Of a stretch of 64,000 nucleotides of DNA, positions 1-13,082 are shown piece by piece (position 1 is the first letter of the stretch; each line of letters opens with the position of its first letter). Both the position numbers and the translations under genes were made by a program. The stretch spans positions 4,712,001 through 4,776,000 of the forward strand of contig JAJKFH010004053.1 of the NCBI GenBank assembly GCA_023333565.1, read 5' to 3'. The notes under the pieces are model-generated. The model ran no database searches. It was not told the DNA's origin and worked only from the letters and a program-made list of their open reading frames with translations. Source of the stretch: Puffinus mauretanicus. Lineage: Eukaryota; Chordata; Aves; Procellariiformes; Procellariidae.

Positions 1-3000
1 GGTGAAGACCAGAGTGCAGCCAGGTCGCTCGCTTCTTCCTAAAGGAGGTGGTGGTCGGAGGACTCAGCTGTGTTAGCTACAGGTAGTGAGGCACTCGCCT
101 GAGCCTGCCTCTCTGCTAAACCAGGGTCCTCAGGGAGCAACCGCTGGCGTTAGGAGAGTGGGTTGAGCCCTTGCTCTGCTCTGGCTCCATGCTCCGTCAG
201 GGAATAGGGGGCTTAGCTGGAGGTGGCCCATGAGCATGTGGGTGCAGCTCTCAGCTCCTGATGAGGGCAATGTTGGTTAAGCAACTCCCATCTTCAACTG
301 GATTTTGACCGAAAGGCTTCAACTCTTTCACGCAATGGAAGTGCAAATGAGACCGTTCCCATTTCAATCATTTCTCCTTGCTCACAGCAATCTGCTGGCA
401 GAGATCCTTCCCTCCTGGGGGTCCCTGCAGGGCTTCTTTGGGGTCAGGTGTCAGTGGTGGGCACCCTGAGCCACCGGACGTATGCTGCTCCATGGGAGCA
501 CCAGTGTTATGAGGTTCCTGTATGGGCGGCTGAAGAAGAGGCAGATCAGGAAAGAGCACAATGAAGAGGTATCGGGCAGCTCCAGCTCGCCTTATTTTTC
601 CCCTTTGAAAACATTCTTTCTTTTCCAATTTTGAGTGGGTTTTAGGGTACTCATTAATCTGGAAAACAAGAACAACTTCCAGACCATTAGTGCCACGGTG
701 AATTGAAACACTAGCCAGGCTGGGCTAATAGTGCCAGGGTCATACAAAATACCAGTCGGCACAGGCTATTAAGTGCCAGGGTGATTTGAGAGAACAGCTT
801 GTCCAAGATACGAATGCCAAAGTAATTGGAAATACCTCCTCACAAGTCGATGTATAAATCAGCAAACTGTTTTAATTTAACAAAGTATGTGTGATTATCT
901 TTGGCCAGACGAAGGAGCAGTGCAGGCACTGAGCAGGGAACTGCTGATAGTTTTAGTGTCTCTGAGTGCTATATTTCCTTATTCTTATAGCATTATGGGT
1001 AAAATTTCATTACAAGAGATCACGAAAGCGAGGTTGCCAATCCCTGAAAGCTGCATACTGTGTGCTCTGATATCCTTTGAAGAACGGGGAATTCCTGCAG
1101 ATTCCAGAGACCTGTCAGTATGGGAAGTGGAAACATAATTTAGCGCTTATGTCCTACAGATGATTTTGGCTTGAAGAGTATTATTCAGCACTCTCCCCTG
1201 GAGCTCTATAAAGCCCATGCTAGCTTCCCTAAGTATCTTATTGTCCAGCCACTGTTCTGGCCTGTCACCTGGCTCTGGAGTGTCACCCTGTCTGAAAAAT
1301 CAATTTATGTAACTCTACATTAATGGCAGATGGGATTCAGGGTAGACTTCCAGCTCAGAAAACATGACATCCCCCCTGCACACTCAGAAGGTTTCTACTT
1401 TGCTAAGGGAAGCTATGTGAGGCTCCATGGCTTCTGGGCTGCATGGTCCAGACACCCCAGCTGGATCAACAGTGATGAGCAGGCAGAGTACTCTGCTTGG
1501 GAGTAAAATGGTGGGAAAGGTGACCGAATATGGACAAATAGAGTTACTGGATGGGACTGTGTTTGTTAGATAACATAAGAATGAATCCGAACCCTTCTTT
1601 GAAATGTCAATCACACATTCCTTTAGTTAGATTTGAGAATATAAGGTTAATTTTCTCAATGTTTCTAAAACCCTTGTGAGCTTTCTAGTTTTACAACAAA
1701 TAGCCATGAGAGTTACAAAACTCAAAAAAGGGTTGTTGGTTTTTTTTTCTATGAGGCTTGCTCAAAGAAAGCAACACAACTGAGCTAAGATTTGTCCTCT
1801 TTGGATTTCAGGCTTGATTTTTGCAGGTTGAAAGAATATAGGGAAGGTTTGGCAAGTAATAACAAGTAATCTAAACTTGTGACACACTTGAGGTTATAGC
1901 ATCATGACCCTTGAAAAGCCTTGCAAAAGGGAGCCTGAATTCATCCCAGAGGGTCATGAGAGGTCTTAATGCTGCATGAAAGAGTTCAAAACACTTAAAA
2001 TGGGAAATGTGGAAGCACAGACACATCACAAGTGGGATGGAAATGGGATCAGTAATTGATGGGGATGTGACGGGGATGGGTGGATCATGAAATACGGTTT
2101 CAGCAGTAGCGATGATGATAACTTCTCTCTTGCACAGCGTATTGAAAGCTATTGGAAGTAGTGTTCATAACATGGTCGTGTAACTGACTCTGATACCTAA
2201 GCTGTATAAATCCCATCACACGGACATAACAGGCAGCTTCCTCACATTAAAAGAAGCCACACCAATCAACAGCTGAGTAACCTGTGTGTCCTCTGCAACA
2301 GGAGCTTAACCTCTCCTCAGTTATCACCAGCGGTACAGAGCTAGACAGAGTTGCTGGGCAGCTTTGGGTGACTACGGATTCATTGTTTGCAGAAGAGATG
2401 CCACAGTATTTCAGGAAGTATTATCAAGTGAGTTATATTGAACTACAATTATCTTACTGAAACGTGTATGCTATATTTTGCAGGACATTATTCTTGCTAG
2501 TGTGTTGGTGCCCCGATTTGCCAAGGTCATTTATGTTTGATGGTCCTTCCATTTACTACCATGGGGCTCTGCATGCCAAAAGCTTCTTTCCACCACCTCA
2601 ATACAATAAACAGAGATTCCCCGAAACCTAAACTCCCCGCTGCAAAAATAACAGTGCAGGAGAATATCTCCAGCAGTGCCTTTCAGGAAAAAATAAGCCC
2701 AGAATCCCATGTGTCTGCTCAGAAAACATAAAATGTGCACCCTAAAGAAGAAATGACATTCCCATGCTAGCACAGACATCCACACATGGTCACATATGTG
2801 CAAAACCAATGTCTGCTTCCTTTCAGAAATGCACTTGAGAAGTTCAGCATTTTGTGGTTCTTCCACGGTTGCAAACCTTCCTGACAAGCTGAACATGCAC
2901 AGTCCATAACCCACAGAGCTGAGATTCAAGATGAGGTAGAAGTAAGTATTAAGAATACCTAAAGCCAGCAAATTATGATCAAATTAAGGTTCTTTTCCAG

Positions 3001-4363
3001 TATCTTTTGCAGTACACAAACCAGGAGTTTTCCAAGTATCATCTTGCATGAAGCTCAGAGAAGCCAGTACATTTCTTTTAGGATTCATGGGAATTTTCTA
3101 GGACTACAGGGTCAGTTACTAGCAGGTGATCAAATGAAAATGGAAGAAAGAAATCATTAGAAAACAAAACTGTCAGTGTTTCTGTTTTCTGTTTCATGCA
3201 GCTAATTTTCCTGAGGCTTTTTGGGGAAATAAAATCAGTTGCATTTAGCATTATTTAGGATAAAGCAGACAGATCTTGCCCAGGTTGAAGCTTTATAGAG
3301 GCTTAGAAATGTTAACAAACCTGGATTGTATTTTTACATCTCCTGAGACACTTTTCATCCTATAGTTAGATACCTACCAATTGTTGACACAAGTGAAAAC
3401 AGCACAAAGTATTCTGTCTGCTGCAAAAAAAAATCAATAGACAGTATTTTAGTCTACAGTACTGAAAATAAAATATATATTTCAAGGAATAAATTCCACA
3501 CATGTATTGAAGGGCAGAGTCTGGCCCTTAGATTGAAGAGAATTTGAGACCTAAGACAAATCCCTGCAGCAAAGAACAGAATAGTAAGCAGGGTCTGTAG
3601 AAAAAGGGTGGAGACTTTTTTCCTTACCTTTCTATGCATAGAATAGGCTTCTTACGACTTCTTTGGAATTGTAACTCTTATCCACAAAAGACCAAAATTT
3701 CTGCAGTCCTCAACTGTGTCTTTATTCAGGACTCATTACACAACACCTACCAAAGCCTCCTGAAAGTGCAGATTAAATCATGTCTGAAGGATTTGGCTCT
3801 CTATAAGCGAGCTTGTCTTGTTAAGAACATAATGGAGTCGGAGAGAACATTCATTTCGGAAGTGAATGTGTCTTATTGTCCGATTTATTTTTTGAGTGAG
3901 AAAAACAGATTTTGCTTTTGCAAAAACCTTTAATTTCATATGGGAAGCCACCTTTAAGACTCATCATTTGGCAACATGCTCTACCATTCCCCTGGCTCTT
4001 TTTCCACATCCATTGCTAGTGGCTTGGTGTGTTCTTTATCCCTTGGGCCAGCTCATTAGCTGGATGCATGGCTGCTCACGTCTATCATCAAAGCCTACTA
4101 ACAAATCCTGTAGGACTACTTCAGGCCCAATAAGAGATGTATTTGTTTTGTGGTTTGCGTTTCACAGAAAACACTATGTACTTCTCAAAGCCTAAAATAT
4201 AGGGTGGTTTTTTTTAAAAAGAAGCTGCAATTTTCATACAGTGCTAAATAAAATAAATTACAGGCCCCAAAAGATCTAATAATTCCTAAGGCAGAGTTCA
4301 GATGCAGTAATTAATTATCCCAACATGGAATTCATAATGATCAACTATTAATATGTGCATGGG
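1..4363. other. No gene seen; unique non-coding sequence
   Basis: Apart from the 41-bp repeat at 688-790 there is no repeat or gene that I recognise. The longest frame (2531-2971, minus, 146 codons) has a Phe/Cys/Leu-rich product without a domain, and it overlaps an unrelated plus frame. Confidence 0.6.
688..790 (+). repeat. Degenerate ~41-bp tandem repeat, about 2.5 units
   Basis: AGTGCCA starts at 689, 730 and 772, giving spacings of 41 and 42 bp. Around it, TAGTGCCACGGTGAATTGAA, TAGTGCCAGGGTCATACAAA and AAGTGCCAGGGTGATTTGAG align, and the second halves of units 1 and 2 (CTAGCCAGGCTGGGCTA and CCAGTCGGCACAGGCTA) also match. It is an old minisatellite-like duplication that does not continue further on either side. 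Confidence 0.7.
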
Positions 4364-4475
4364 GGACTGGATGTCTCAGGATTTGGTAATGGGATACGGA
4401 GACTTTCACCTCTAGGTTGCTGATTTGAATCTGACCCAGATCTCTAGTGACTTCTGAAAGCTGCAAACATGTGCT
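4364..4475 (+). mobile_element. Possible old tRNA-derived SINE remnant
   Basis: TTTCACCTCTAGGTTGCTGA followed by TTTGAATCTGACCCAGATCT resembles the B-box region and body of an ancient amniote SINE. There is no clear A box, poly(A) or flanking repeat. It could be chance resemblance. Confidence 0.3.
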
Positions 4476-7400
4476 GTTTGTTCTGTAGTGTATATAAAAT
4501 GAAACGATCTAAGCTGCTTCTTAGCAGTCCTGTGTCCATACCAGTGGTGCCGGAGTACAAACAACCTTCCATTTGATTGCTTTAGTTGGGAGGTCAGGGG
4601 CTCCACAGGTAGCAATAATACCACAGTCTGTCCTCGAGGGTGGCTCCCAGAAAACATTCCCATCGGGGTATGCCTCTGTGGGAAGCATCCCCCACATACA
4701 CTATGGAGAAAATAAAGCATGGAAGCCTGCGTCATGACTGCTTTCAGCTCTTATGTGCCCTTAGCTGCAGCGGGTGCTGTGGAGATCATGGCAAAGCTCC
4801 ACGTGCTCCCCAGCTGCAAGGGGCAGCTTCCCTCCCTGCCCACATGGCTCAGACAGGAAAGAGCATCAGTCTCTGGGGCTGCCGGTCCAGGGCTTATCTC
4901 AAGTGGTAAATCCGAAGAGGAACAGAATAAGTATGTCTCCCAGAAAAAGGAAGGGGAAGAGGAGCCGAGATTTGGGTTTGTAGAGTTTGGTGGAACCACA
5001 TCTTTTTGGTTCAAAACTTTACCAAACGTTGGCCAAGTCTGGTTGAATCAAATTTGCCAGATCTGAACATTATCAGGTTTGCTCAACTCCCAGCTGTTGA
5101 AAAATCTGAAAGATCGGGTAGCTGTTGTATAAGAGGCAGAGCAAATCTCCTCAGGCACAGGTAATACTGGAGCACAACACGGGAGTGTGTATGCTTGGGA
5201 AAGGGGCCAACGCTGTCAGGGCAAGGTAAGGTCTTCGCCATCTCCACCTTATTTGATTTTATAAATTACATTCTGTGGTACCTGTTTCTGTTTTGGCAAG
5301 GAGCAGGATCCTGGTAGCTGCCAATGAATTTAATGTTTTCTTCCATTTCCTTGAATGCTTGTAAATAGGTTGAGGTCCTGAGTGACTGAAAGTAGGAACT
5401 CTGCAGAAAAACACTGCTGCGATCTGCAGAACATGTCAAAATCTGCACCCTCCTGAAACCAGCATATCAAAGAACATCTGTCTTAAAAACAAACAGTCAA
5501 AAAGTATTTAAAACAATTTAAGCAGAAAGTTTAATCCAAGTTCCATGCTTGGAAGAAACCACCTAATTTCTGAGAAATAGGAGCTCTGGGCCAGTTCAAT
5601 AATGGATATTGGTCTTTTCCAGATTTTAGCAGAGTTTGTAACTGCCATTAAGTCCATCTGAGCACTGTACTGAGAATTTAGCTCCTCTTTGTGAATCTTG
5701 CTGAATGTTTCTGAAACAAAAAGGTACACCATCTCTTTCTGTGCAACGATTTTAGCTGTAGTTTAGTACTTTGTATATTAGTGGGGCATTCTTTGTTAAT
5801 GATATTTCCAAGTTTGATACAAGCATTCTTAGAGAAGAAAATAAAAGTAAGTGGTAGGTGGTAGCTTATAGAAAAAAACCTACAGCAAATAGTAAAATTG
5901 GGCAAAACTACAACTATTTCCAGTTATTTCTCAAAACATTCTGGATCACAAAATCCCTGTTAAAAATTATGCAGAAAAAATTGCAAGTATGTTAAGAACA
6001 GAAATTATTTTAAATTTAATTTTCCTTTAAATTGTAAATAAAATTAGCTGGGCAGTAATTACTGCTAATTAGATCTTTCTGTCGAGTCATGAGAGAGAAA
6101 AACCGTTTTTGAAATCCACATGATTTTTCCATTTCTACCAATACAAGTGAATATCAAGGGATTTGTTGCTCTGTGCACTAATACAGGCTTCTGGATTCCT
6201 GCTGAAGGTAATTTGGATTCATCTTCACCATATCCAGTGCACCAATACGCACATGTTACTTGTCAGTTTTTAGAGTTCCTTTGCCTTTTTCCAGCTATAT
6301 TTTGAGTGGTTGGTAGTAAAAACCGTCCCTCGTATAGCCCTTTTCATTGCTGAGGAGCTCAGATGCAGTACACTTCTAAATGCAGCCACTTTTTTTGGTG
6401 GAACAGGACAGATTTTTAGCTCAATGTTTCACTGTCTGGTGACTGAAAGCGAAGGGGAGGATATGAAAGTGGAAAAGTAGTTTTGGAAAGAATTTGAATA
6501 ATCGGAATGTAATTTACTCTGTTGGAACGAGAAGTGGGGCTGACACATTGTCCTTGTGGAAAAGATAATGGGATCCTTAACGGCTACATGGTTTCAGGAG
6601 GGTCTTGTACTCAAGCGGAAACCTCTTTCTTTCGGACCTTTTAAAAATGCAATCATGCTGATCTAGCATGTGACAGATATATCTAAGGAATCACTGATAG
6701 TAGGGCTAGACAAGATATCAGAATAGGTCTTACCCTCTTCTAATTTCTGTGACTTGGGAGTCTTGGCTCTTTATTTCTCTGAAAGATCTCACCCACAGCA
6801 ACGTGGTACCTCTGGTGGTTTTATATTGATCATGAAGATTTCCACTTCTGGAAGCAGTTGCTTGGCTTGGCAGGCTGCAGCAGGGATCAGACAAGACTTG
6901 GCTTACTTTTTAAACCCTAATAAGGTCGTACACCTACAAACAATAAGAATTGAGTTCGGTGCCACTATGTCAGATTACATCTCAAGATTTCTTGGGCTTT
7001 GCTTGGTGCTCTCACCGTCTATTTCTTTTCCCTTTTGTGTAAAGAAAGCACATTACTTCCTCCACATCTTTCTCTTGTGTTGCTATAATGAATTCCTTGC
7101 TATTCCCTCAGGGGGCTGACTCACACTCTTGCATTTGAAGTGAAGTAAACTGGAATTTGTATCTTTGTGAAGGTCAGCCGCAGTGCATATGAACAGGAAA
7201 GAGGGGTCAGAATGGTAATGCAGATCAGAGATACGCCGGCAGTACAAATGCAAATGCTGACCATCAGAATATTTCAAGGCTGTCAGCATGCCACAGCATT
7301 TGTTGGGCTGGGCAGTGTGATGCTAGCTGATGCCCATTTAAAAGGTTCCAATCAGCCGGCGGAAGCTTGCTCGTACAGCAGAAAACTCCTCACATCTCTC

Positions 7401-9711
7401 AGAGAAGGAAGGAGATAGCTATTTAAAAAAAACAAATCAAAACAAAACGAAAAAACCCTTTCCTTGCCATTTCCTAGAAAATGCCTTCTTATCTCTCAAG
7501 ATTCATAATCCACAGGTGAAACGACTGGTGTTTACAGGGGTCCTAGAGCTGGAGAAGCAAGAGAAGAGCACAGTGTTGCAGTCACTTTTGTCTTGCGTGT
7601 GGCCAGTGCAGGATTGCTTTCTGCAAATGCTTTCCCCATTTTGGCTTGGGTGGGTTCACATGCAGAAAGTTTCTGCCCCTTCCTCTTTTTCGGCTCACCA
7701 AGGCCTGAGCAATCTGGTGATCCTGGCCCTATTGTTGAGCTTCTTTCTGGATCCTGAGCAAAAGATGTGGAGAGATGAGGAGTTGGTGGCAGGTTCCAGT
7801 TTCAAGAATTAATTTACGAGCCATGGAAAATGGCTTAGTGCCTAATTGAATAGTTTGGCCTTGTATTTTGAGTAGCTGTGAAAGAGCAAATCTTTAAAAT
7901 AATCATCTAAATACCATCTCTCTTTCCTCTCTGCTTGAGTTCTCAATGTCGTTAAGCAAGTGGTCTTTGAAACAGGAGTTGTAGAAAACAATGCTGTTTA
8001 CACAGCAAAACAATATCCTCTGTTGTGGCATTTCAGCAGCTAAAAGAAAAAATTGGAAGGAAAAAGAGAGAGTCAGATAATGATCAAAGTGAACATGTAG
8101 CAGCATTTCAGAATTAGTTGGCCTATACAAAGTATTTGAAGCTCAAGATAAAATAGTGAAAAGAAATGAAAGGAAAACCAACAAAATGTAGCCAACAAAC
8201 AAACAAAAATGATCAGCAGCAAGAGACAGGAGGAGAAGGGAAAAAAAAAACCCTGACCTTCACTAACTTCAGGTTGATTTTGCTTCCATTTGTTTTCCTT
8301 TGCTCCAGTGTCCCAGCTGATGCATCATTGCACCTCACTAGATAATTCCTTCCCCACTGACATCAATTTTAGGTAAATTTGGGTTGATGTCACTTACTCT
8401 GTTTACTCATGAACTCTTCAATTTTTGGTAAAGAGATGGTTTAACACACCATATACACCAAATCGGTTATTTTTCTTTAACCCTTCCTTTATCACTTACG
8501 GGTGAAAAAATTATATACTGGCACTTACTGAGCAGTAAGGCCAGAGCCTCGCATATGCAAAGCTGTCCTGCTTTTTCTTGGCTCACCGAGCTCACTAAAG
8601 AAAACAATACCTTCAGATCTTTGTGGCAAGCAGGCATAAAGACTGATCCTGCAGCCCTAACTACTCCCACGAGCGGGGGCTACATACAACGTGGGTGCCT
8701 GAGCCTCTGAGGAGCAGCGCACAGCTTCTGATTGCACCTGAAATTAGTTATTGCTGCAAGATTTAAAGTGATTCTCCACGTGCTGTCCTGCTCAGGGCCA
8801 ACGTGAGCTGGCGCAGTGAAGCCAGGAGTGTTAGCTTCTGGGTGGTTTTTGCACTGCCCGAATAATGACTTTTTCTTGAGACTACTATTTTAACCAGAGA
8901 GAAAACCACAAGTTACATGGATCCTAACTTCTTTCAGAGCATAAAAAATTCAATGTGTCCAGAGGTTGCCCATCCTCTGCTGTCTTTCCTTGATGACCGT
9001 GCTTCTTCACTTGCACAGACATCTTCTAAAACTGAAGGAGAATTATTCCACTCATGAAAAAAGCAGAAGTATAAACAGACCACTACATGTTATATAAAAC
9101 TATGGGAAGAAAAGAGCATCTTAGGTAAATACCAAGCTACTTATTTTATGATTTTTAAATGTCATTCTTTTGTCCAATATTGACTTTTTTATATGGAAGT
9201 TGAATTATAGATCTTACAGCACTTGGGAGCCTATGGCATCCTTGCTTTGACACAGCTGGTCAAGTTAAGAATTGAAGTCCCAGTAATTAGTTACGAGTTT
9301 CTCTGCACTGGGGAGCCAGGCCAGGATGAGAAAACTTTGTGAGGTTACTCCTCCCTCCAGGTAAAGCCAAAGCTACTGGGAGAGAGCCGGACTGTCCTCT
9401 GAAGGAGTGCACTACATCCACGGCTTGTTGCTGCAAATAGGTATTTCTTCGGGCAGCGAATCTGTAGATCGAAATGCAAGGTGCAGCCTTTCGCCACCCT
9501 GATTTTTCTTTCCAACAACTTGTTTTGGAGTATCTGTATGCATAATGGAAACCACAGTGTGTGATGAGAACTGAAAGTAGAGCCTGAATCTAAACTTCAG
9601 AAATTGTTTGTTGAGGCAGAACCCCCAGGCTGATGCTGAGGAGCAATGATGGGGGAAATTAGAGACAAAAGGCAGGTGACAAAAGAGAATTCACTGCAGA
9701 AATTTGGACAA
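4476..9711. other. No gene seen; unique AT-rich sequence
   Basis: Holds the TAATTA palindrome at 6052-6065. Frames reach 121 codons at most (6754-7119, plus) and have no recognisable motif. A CAAAAC/A-rich run lies at 7420-7455. Confidence 0.6.
6040..6075. promoter_or_regulatory. TAATTA palindrome with flanking homeodomain-type cores
   Basis: GCAGTAATTACTGC (6052-6065) is a perfect 14-bp palindrome around TAATTA, the core bound by many homeodomain dimers. A second core, TAATTAG, begins at 6066, and AATTAG lies at 6042-6047. Three cores in about 35 bp suggest a homeodomain-responsive element, but AT-rich DNA gives such sites by chance and no bound factor can be named. Confidence 0.35.
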
Positions 9712-9800
9712 AGGAAATGAAAAAGGGAATGAAGGAAGAAGAAAAGAGGGAGAAAGAAGGAAGGGAGGAAAGAGGGAGGGAGGGCGGGAGGCAGGCAAGA
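9712..9800 (+). repeat. Polypurine GGAA/GGGA tract
   Basis: Nearly uninterrupted purines on the plus strand, with GAAGGAAGAAGAAAAGAGGG and AGGGAGGGAGGGCGGGAGGC as typical parts. It contains partial mirror symmetry, the kind of sequence that can form triplex DNA. The open frames on its minus strand are low-complexity Leu/Pro/Ser runs. Confidence 0.85.
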
Positions 9801-10039
9801 AGACGGGCTGTTTGGGAAACCAATTTCATGCTGGGCATGGGGTTCCATAGCAGTGTAACAACCTGATTGCTCTGAGAACCTGGAATTTTTCTATCCGTAC
9901 CCAGGGTGCCAATTCTGGGGACACACATGTCTCTAGTCTTCTTCTTTAAATGCATTTAATTGCGGTTTTAATATTATCCTGTATGTGGAAGCAGGAAATC
10001 AACATTTCACAAATAATTAAAACAGACAGTGTAGTCTCT

Positions 10040-10125
10040 CTGAACACTGGACAAAAACTCAGAAGATCCGGGATTTCAGAGCCGTTGCTGTCGTAGACAA
10101 ATCCTTCTCTCTTTCTGTGTCACCA
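10040..10125 (+). mobile_element. Worn amniote-SINE-like fragment
   Basis: The order AAAACTCAGAAGATCCGGGA, TTTCAGAGCCGTTGCTGTCG, then AGACAAATCCTTCTCTCTTT and CTGTGTCACC parallels the head and core of old MIR/AmnSINE copies (GACTCAGGAGACCTGGGTTC, CTCTGCCACAGAC, GGCAAGTCACTTA, CTCTGTG). The B-box region is badly eroded and no 3' tail is seen. Confidence 0.45.
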
Positions 10126-11880
10126 GGGGGTCATTAGGAGCTCTCACAACACAAATAAATAATGGAAAAACAATACATTATGCTACTCACAGAAGGGAAG
10201 GGTCTGAAATCCAGATCTTCTGCTTCTTGGTCTGGTATTCTTAACTCAGGACTATGCTGGCTGTTTTATTTTAATTAACCTTTAACAATGAATGAAGGTT
10301 CATTTCTGACAGGTTCGAAGAGGCACTCAGACTTTAGCTTGTTTTTCAGATATAATCTGCAATATTTATGTGTTGTGGGCATACAACACCATGCAGGAAT
10401 TCTTGTGATGAATTCATTGTCCCTACTGTTTTTTAACTATCAAATAATCTTTGATTCACACTGAATTTTGGTCAGGTTTTAAAACATTTTTTAAAATGTG
10501 GGAAATAATTTATCTCTATTTATATTTTTTTAAAAAATAAAAAAATAGAAAAAGGCAAAAAGCAAGGTCATTATTTCATAAGCTTCCCTTTTGTTTTCAC
10601 ATGCAATTGAAATACTGTCTCTCTTTCTCATAACATCCACATAAGGGATCAGAAAGCTGATCAAAAAGACTGGTGATGTTTCTAAAATATTGTTAATATT
10701 AATGATATTTTCCATGAAAATGTCAAAAAATGAAATTATTGACATCTTTTGAGAAGATTTGGATAACTGTTTATATGAATTTATTTTTACGAGTTTGTTT
10801 TCAAAATGAAAACATTTTCCTATTTGGCTTTTTTTTAGTTCTTGCTTTTCTCTTTTTTTTAATTTTCAGTTTCCTGTTCTTTCCATTTGTCCTCTTTTTT
10901 GTTTTCTGTCTTGCTATGGAGGAGAAAAGGAAGGAGAAAAGAGAGCAAAACAAAATAAAACCATAAAAACTTGAGAGATGTTAATTTTCTTATTTCTGAA
11001 AAGAACAAAGATACATATCACGGAAAATTTCAGCAAACTAATAAACCATTTCAAGGAAACTGACAATTTTGTGACTGGTCACTTTTCAGAATGACTGTTA
11101 CTCTGTTTTATGAGATTCAAAGACGTATCATGATGAATGGAAAATATTTTAAGCATGATTTTTGACTAGACTGTCCTTTTAATTAACTAGAGCTAGCAGT
11201 TTAATTGGAAGTTAAATATTCTTTGCAGATTTAAGATTTCCAAAGGCACTGACCTAATAATTCCAACTGGTGTCAATGGAAGAAGTGAATGTTCTGCAAA
11301 TCTGTGCTGTATGGTTTTCATAAAAAAGGAATTAGCCATACACTGCTTATGAATTTTGAGTGTATTTTATTTTCATCTCCAAACTTCAATATGTTTTTCT
11401 TTGGTGATAAATTAATACTTTAGGAGCAGTATTTTTTTTTTTTTATTATTATTTGAGATTCTTACTTAGCCATGCGTGTACAGAGTAAGTTCTTGTGCAG
11501 ACCTTCCTGTACCTAGAGTAAGACAGCTATGGCATGTGAAATGTTACCCTTGAAACTGCAACTTCTCATTATGACAGAGGCCCAGCAGGTGACAGAAGGA
11601 AAAGCCACTGGCCCATGAACTAGGAGCCCAGAGCATCATCAAGCTTCGCTGCTACCCCTGAGGAAATAAAAAGAAAAGGGTGAAGAGTGAACCTACAGGA
11701 CCCAGAATGCCACTTTGCTGGACGACAGATTTATTTTGTCCCTTCTCTTTGCTGCTTTGCCAGTTGCCTGTTGAAGGGCAACTGTTAGAGGCTGGAAATG
11801 AACGCTTCTTAAGAGCACAGGAAGGGACACTATTTATTTCTCCGCTATTTATTTCTATGAGAGACTGTTCTGTTGTGGGG

Positions 11881-11931
11881 TTTTTGTTTTGCTTTGTTTT
11901 GTTTTGTTTTGTTTTGTTTTGTTTTGTTTTC
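11881..11931 (+). repeat. (TTTTG)n microsatellite
   Basis: About ten units of TTTTG with one GCTTT interruption near the start. It causes repetitive Phe/Cys/Val and Asn/Lys/Thr/Gln frames on the two strands. It could be the reverse complement of a retroposon (CAAAA)n tail, but no element body is seen beside it. Confidence 0.95.
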
Positions 11932-13040
11932 AAACCTTTAGCTTTGCTTAGGTTGGCTTTGGGAGAAAAATGGAACGATAAAAAGAGCAAAGCCTGCAGC
12001 CACTCTGATGTGTGTTTTCACACGTAAACCAGACCACCGAGATGCGTGCACTTCAGTTGCTGTGTCAGCATGAGGACTGGCTCGTTTCAATATCAAAATC
12101 AGAGAAGAGACATGGAATGTCTCTTTGCTTGTATGGAACAGATACTGTGTGAGGTGTATACAGCTCTAGGTTACCTGCTCAGATGACATACTCTATTCAA
12201 ATAAAGCATGCTTTTTGGAAAACTAGTAGGATCCCATGGCTGCATAGTGTATTTGAGACTGGAGATACCTTGTGGTTTAGATTTGTTTGAAAGGACTTAA
12301 TTGCTTTTTATGTGCTTATCCTCTTAACTGGATGACACAAGGAGGCATCAGCCACATCCACTGAGGCATTTCAGCATCCTGCAGCACCCTTAAGATCTTA
12401 TCAAAACCATGTCTTACCTTCCAGAAAGCTTTTCCTGAACAGCATGGCATTCCCACCTTGTCACCGCCTTGAGCATTGTGGATTTTCTCTTTTGTATGGC
12501 TATACAACTCATTGGTCTTGTGGCAATGTGCACTGTGATGTCTAAATAGATCTGACAACACTGAAAGGAGCAACAAAAGTAGCTGATCCAACGTAACGTC
12601 TGCCTGCCATGTTACACTTGTGCTCCACAGTGGATCTGCATATGTACCACACGGTTGATGTGTCCCACATGCAACAGATTTATTCTCTATAATAAGGTCA
12701 GCTCCCAGCGTAAACTGTTATGTGTCATGGCCAATTGTCCAGGGAGTGATGAAGTCCAGCTGAATTGGCTTTTGCCAAGTCCACTGTGGTTTTGCCAAGC
12801 ACTATTTGGGTGATTTCACTGGAGTGATGTGTGCCACTGGTGTCAGTATAAACCCATCAAGGAAGCTACACTAGAAACAGCAACCCTGAAGACAGAGCTT
12901 CTGCTCTGTATTTGCCAAGGGAATGTGAATGTAAATAATGTTGCTGTTCTTCTCGTTCCTTGCTGCCAGTGTCCACATTGTTCTCCTGCATTTGGCATTG
13001 CATTTTGTATTTTGTTACGTTACAGGCCTCGTGTCCCACC

Positions 13041-13082
13041 TATTATACTCTTGTTGTAACTCCGGCTCAGGAGTATAATAAA
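13041..13082 (+). terminator. Hairpin followed by AATAAA, possible 3'-end signal
   Basis: TATTATACTC (13041-13050) and GAGTATAATA (13071-13080) form a perfect 10-bp stem with a 20-base loop. The second arm runs into AATAAA (13077-13082), followed within about 20 bases by a T-rich run (13097-13106), the layout of a polyadenylation site. No upstream gene is recognised, so this may be a retroposed 3' end, an LTR relic or coincidence. Confidence 0.3.

Noticed and set aside
2531..2971. 146-codon minus-strand frame with hydrophobic stretches
   Set aside because: It could suggest a membrane protein, but composition is irregular, no family is recognised and a frame of chance length is expected in 64 kb.
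9597..9955. Leu/Pro/Ser-rich minus-strand frames
   Set aside because: They are low-complexity translations of the polypurine tract.
11652..12027. Frames with Asn-Lys-Thr-Gln or Phe-Cys-Val repeats
   Set aside because: They are translations of the TTTTG microsatellite on the two strands.
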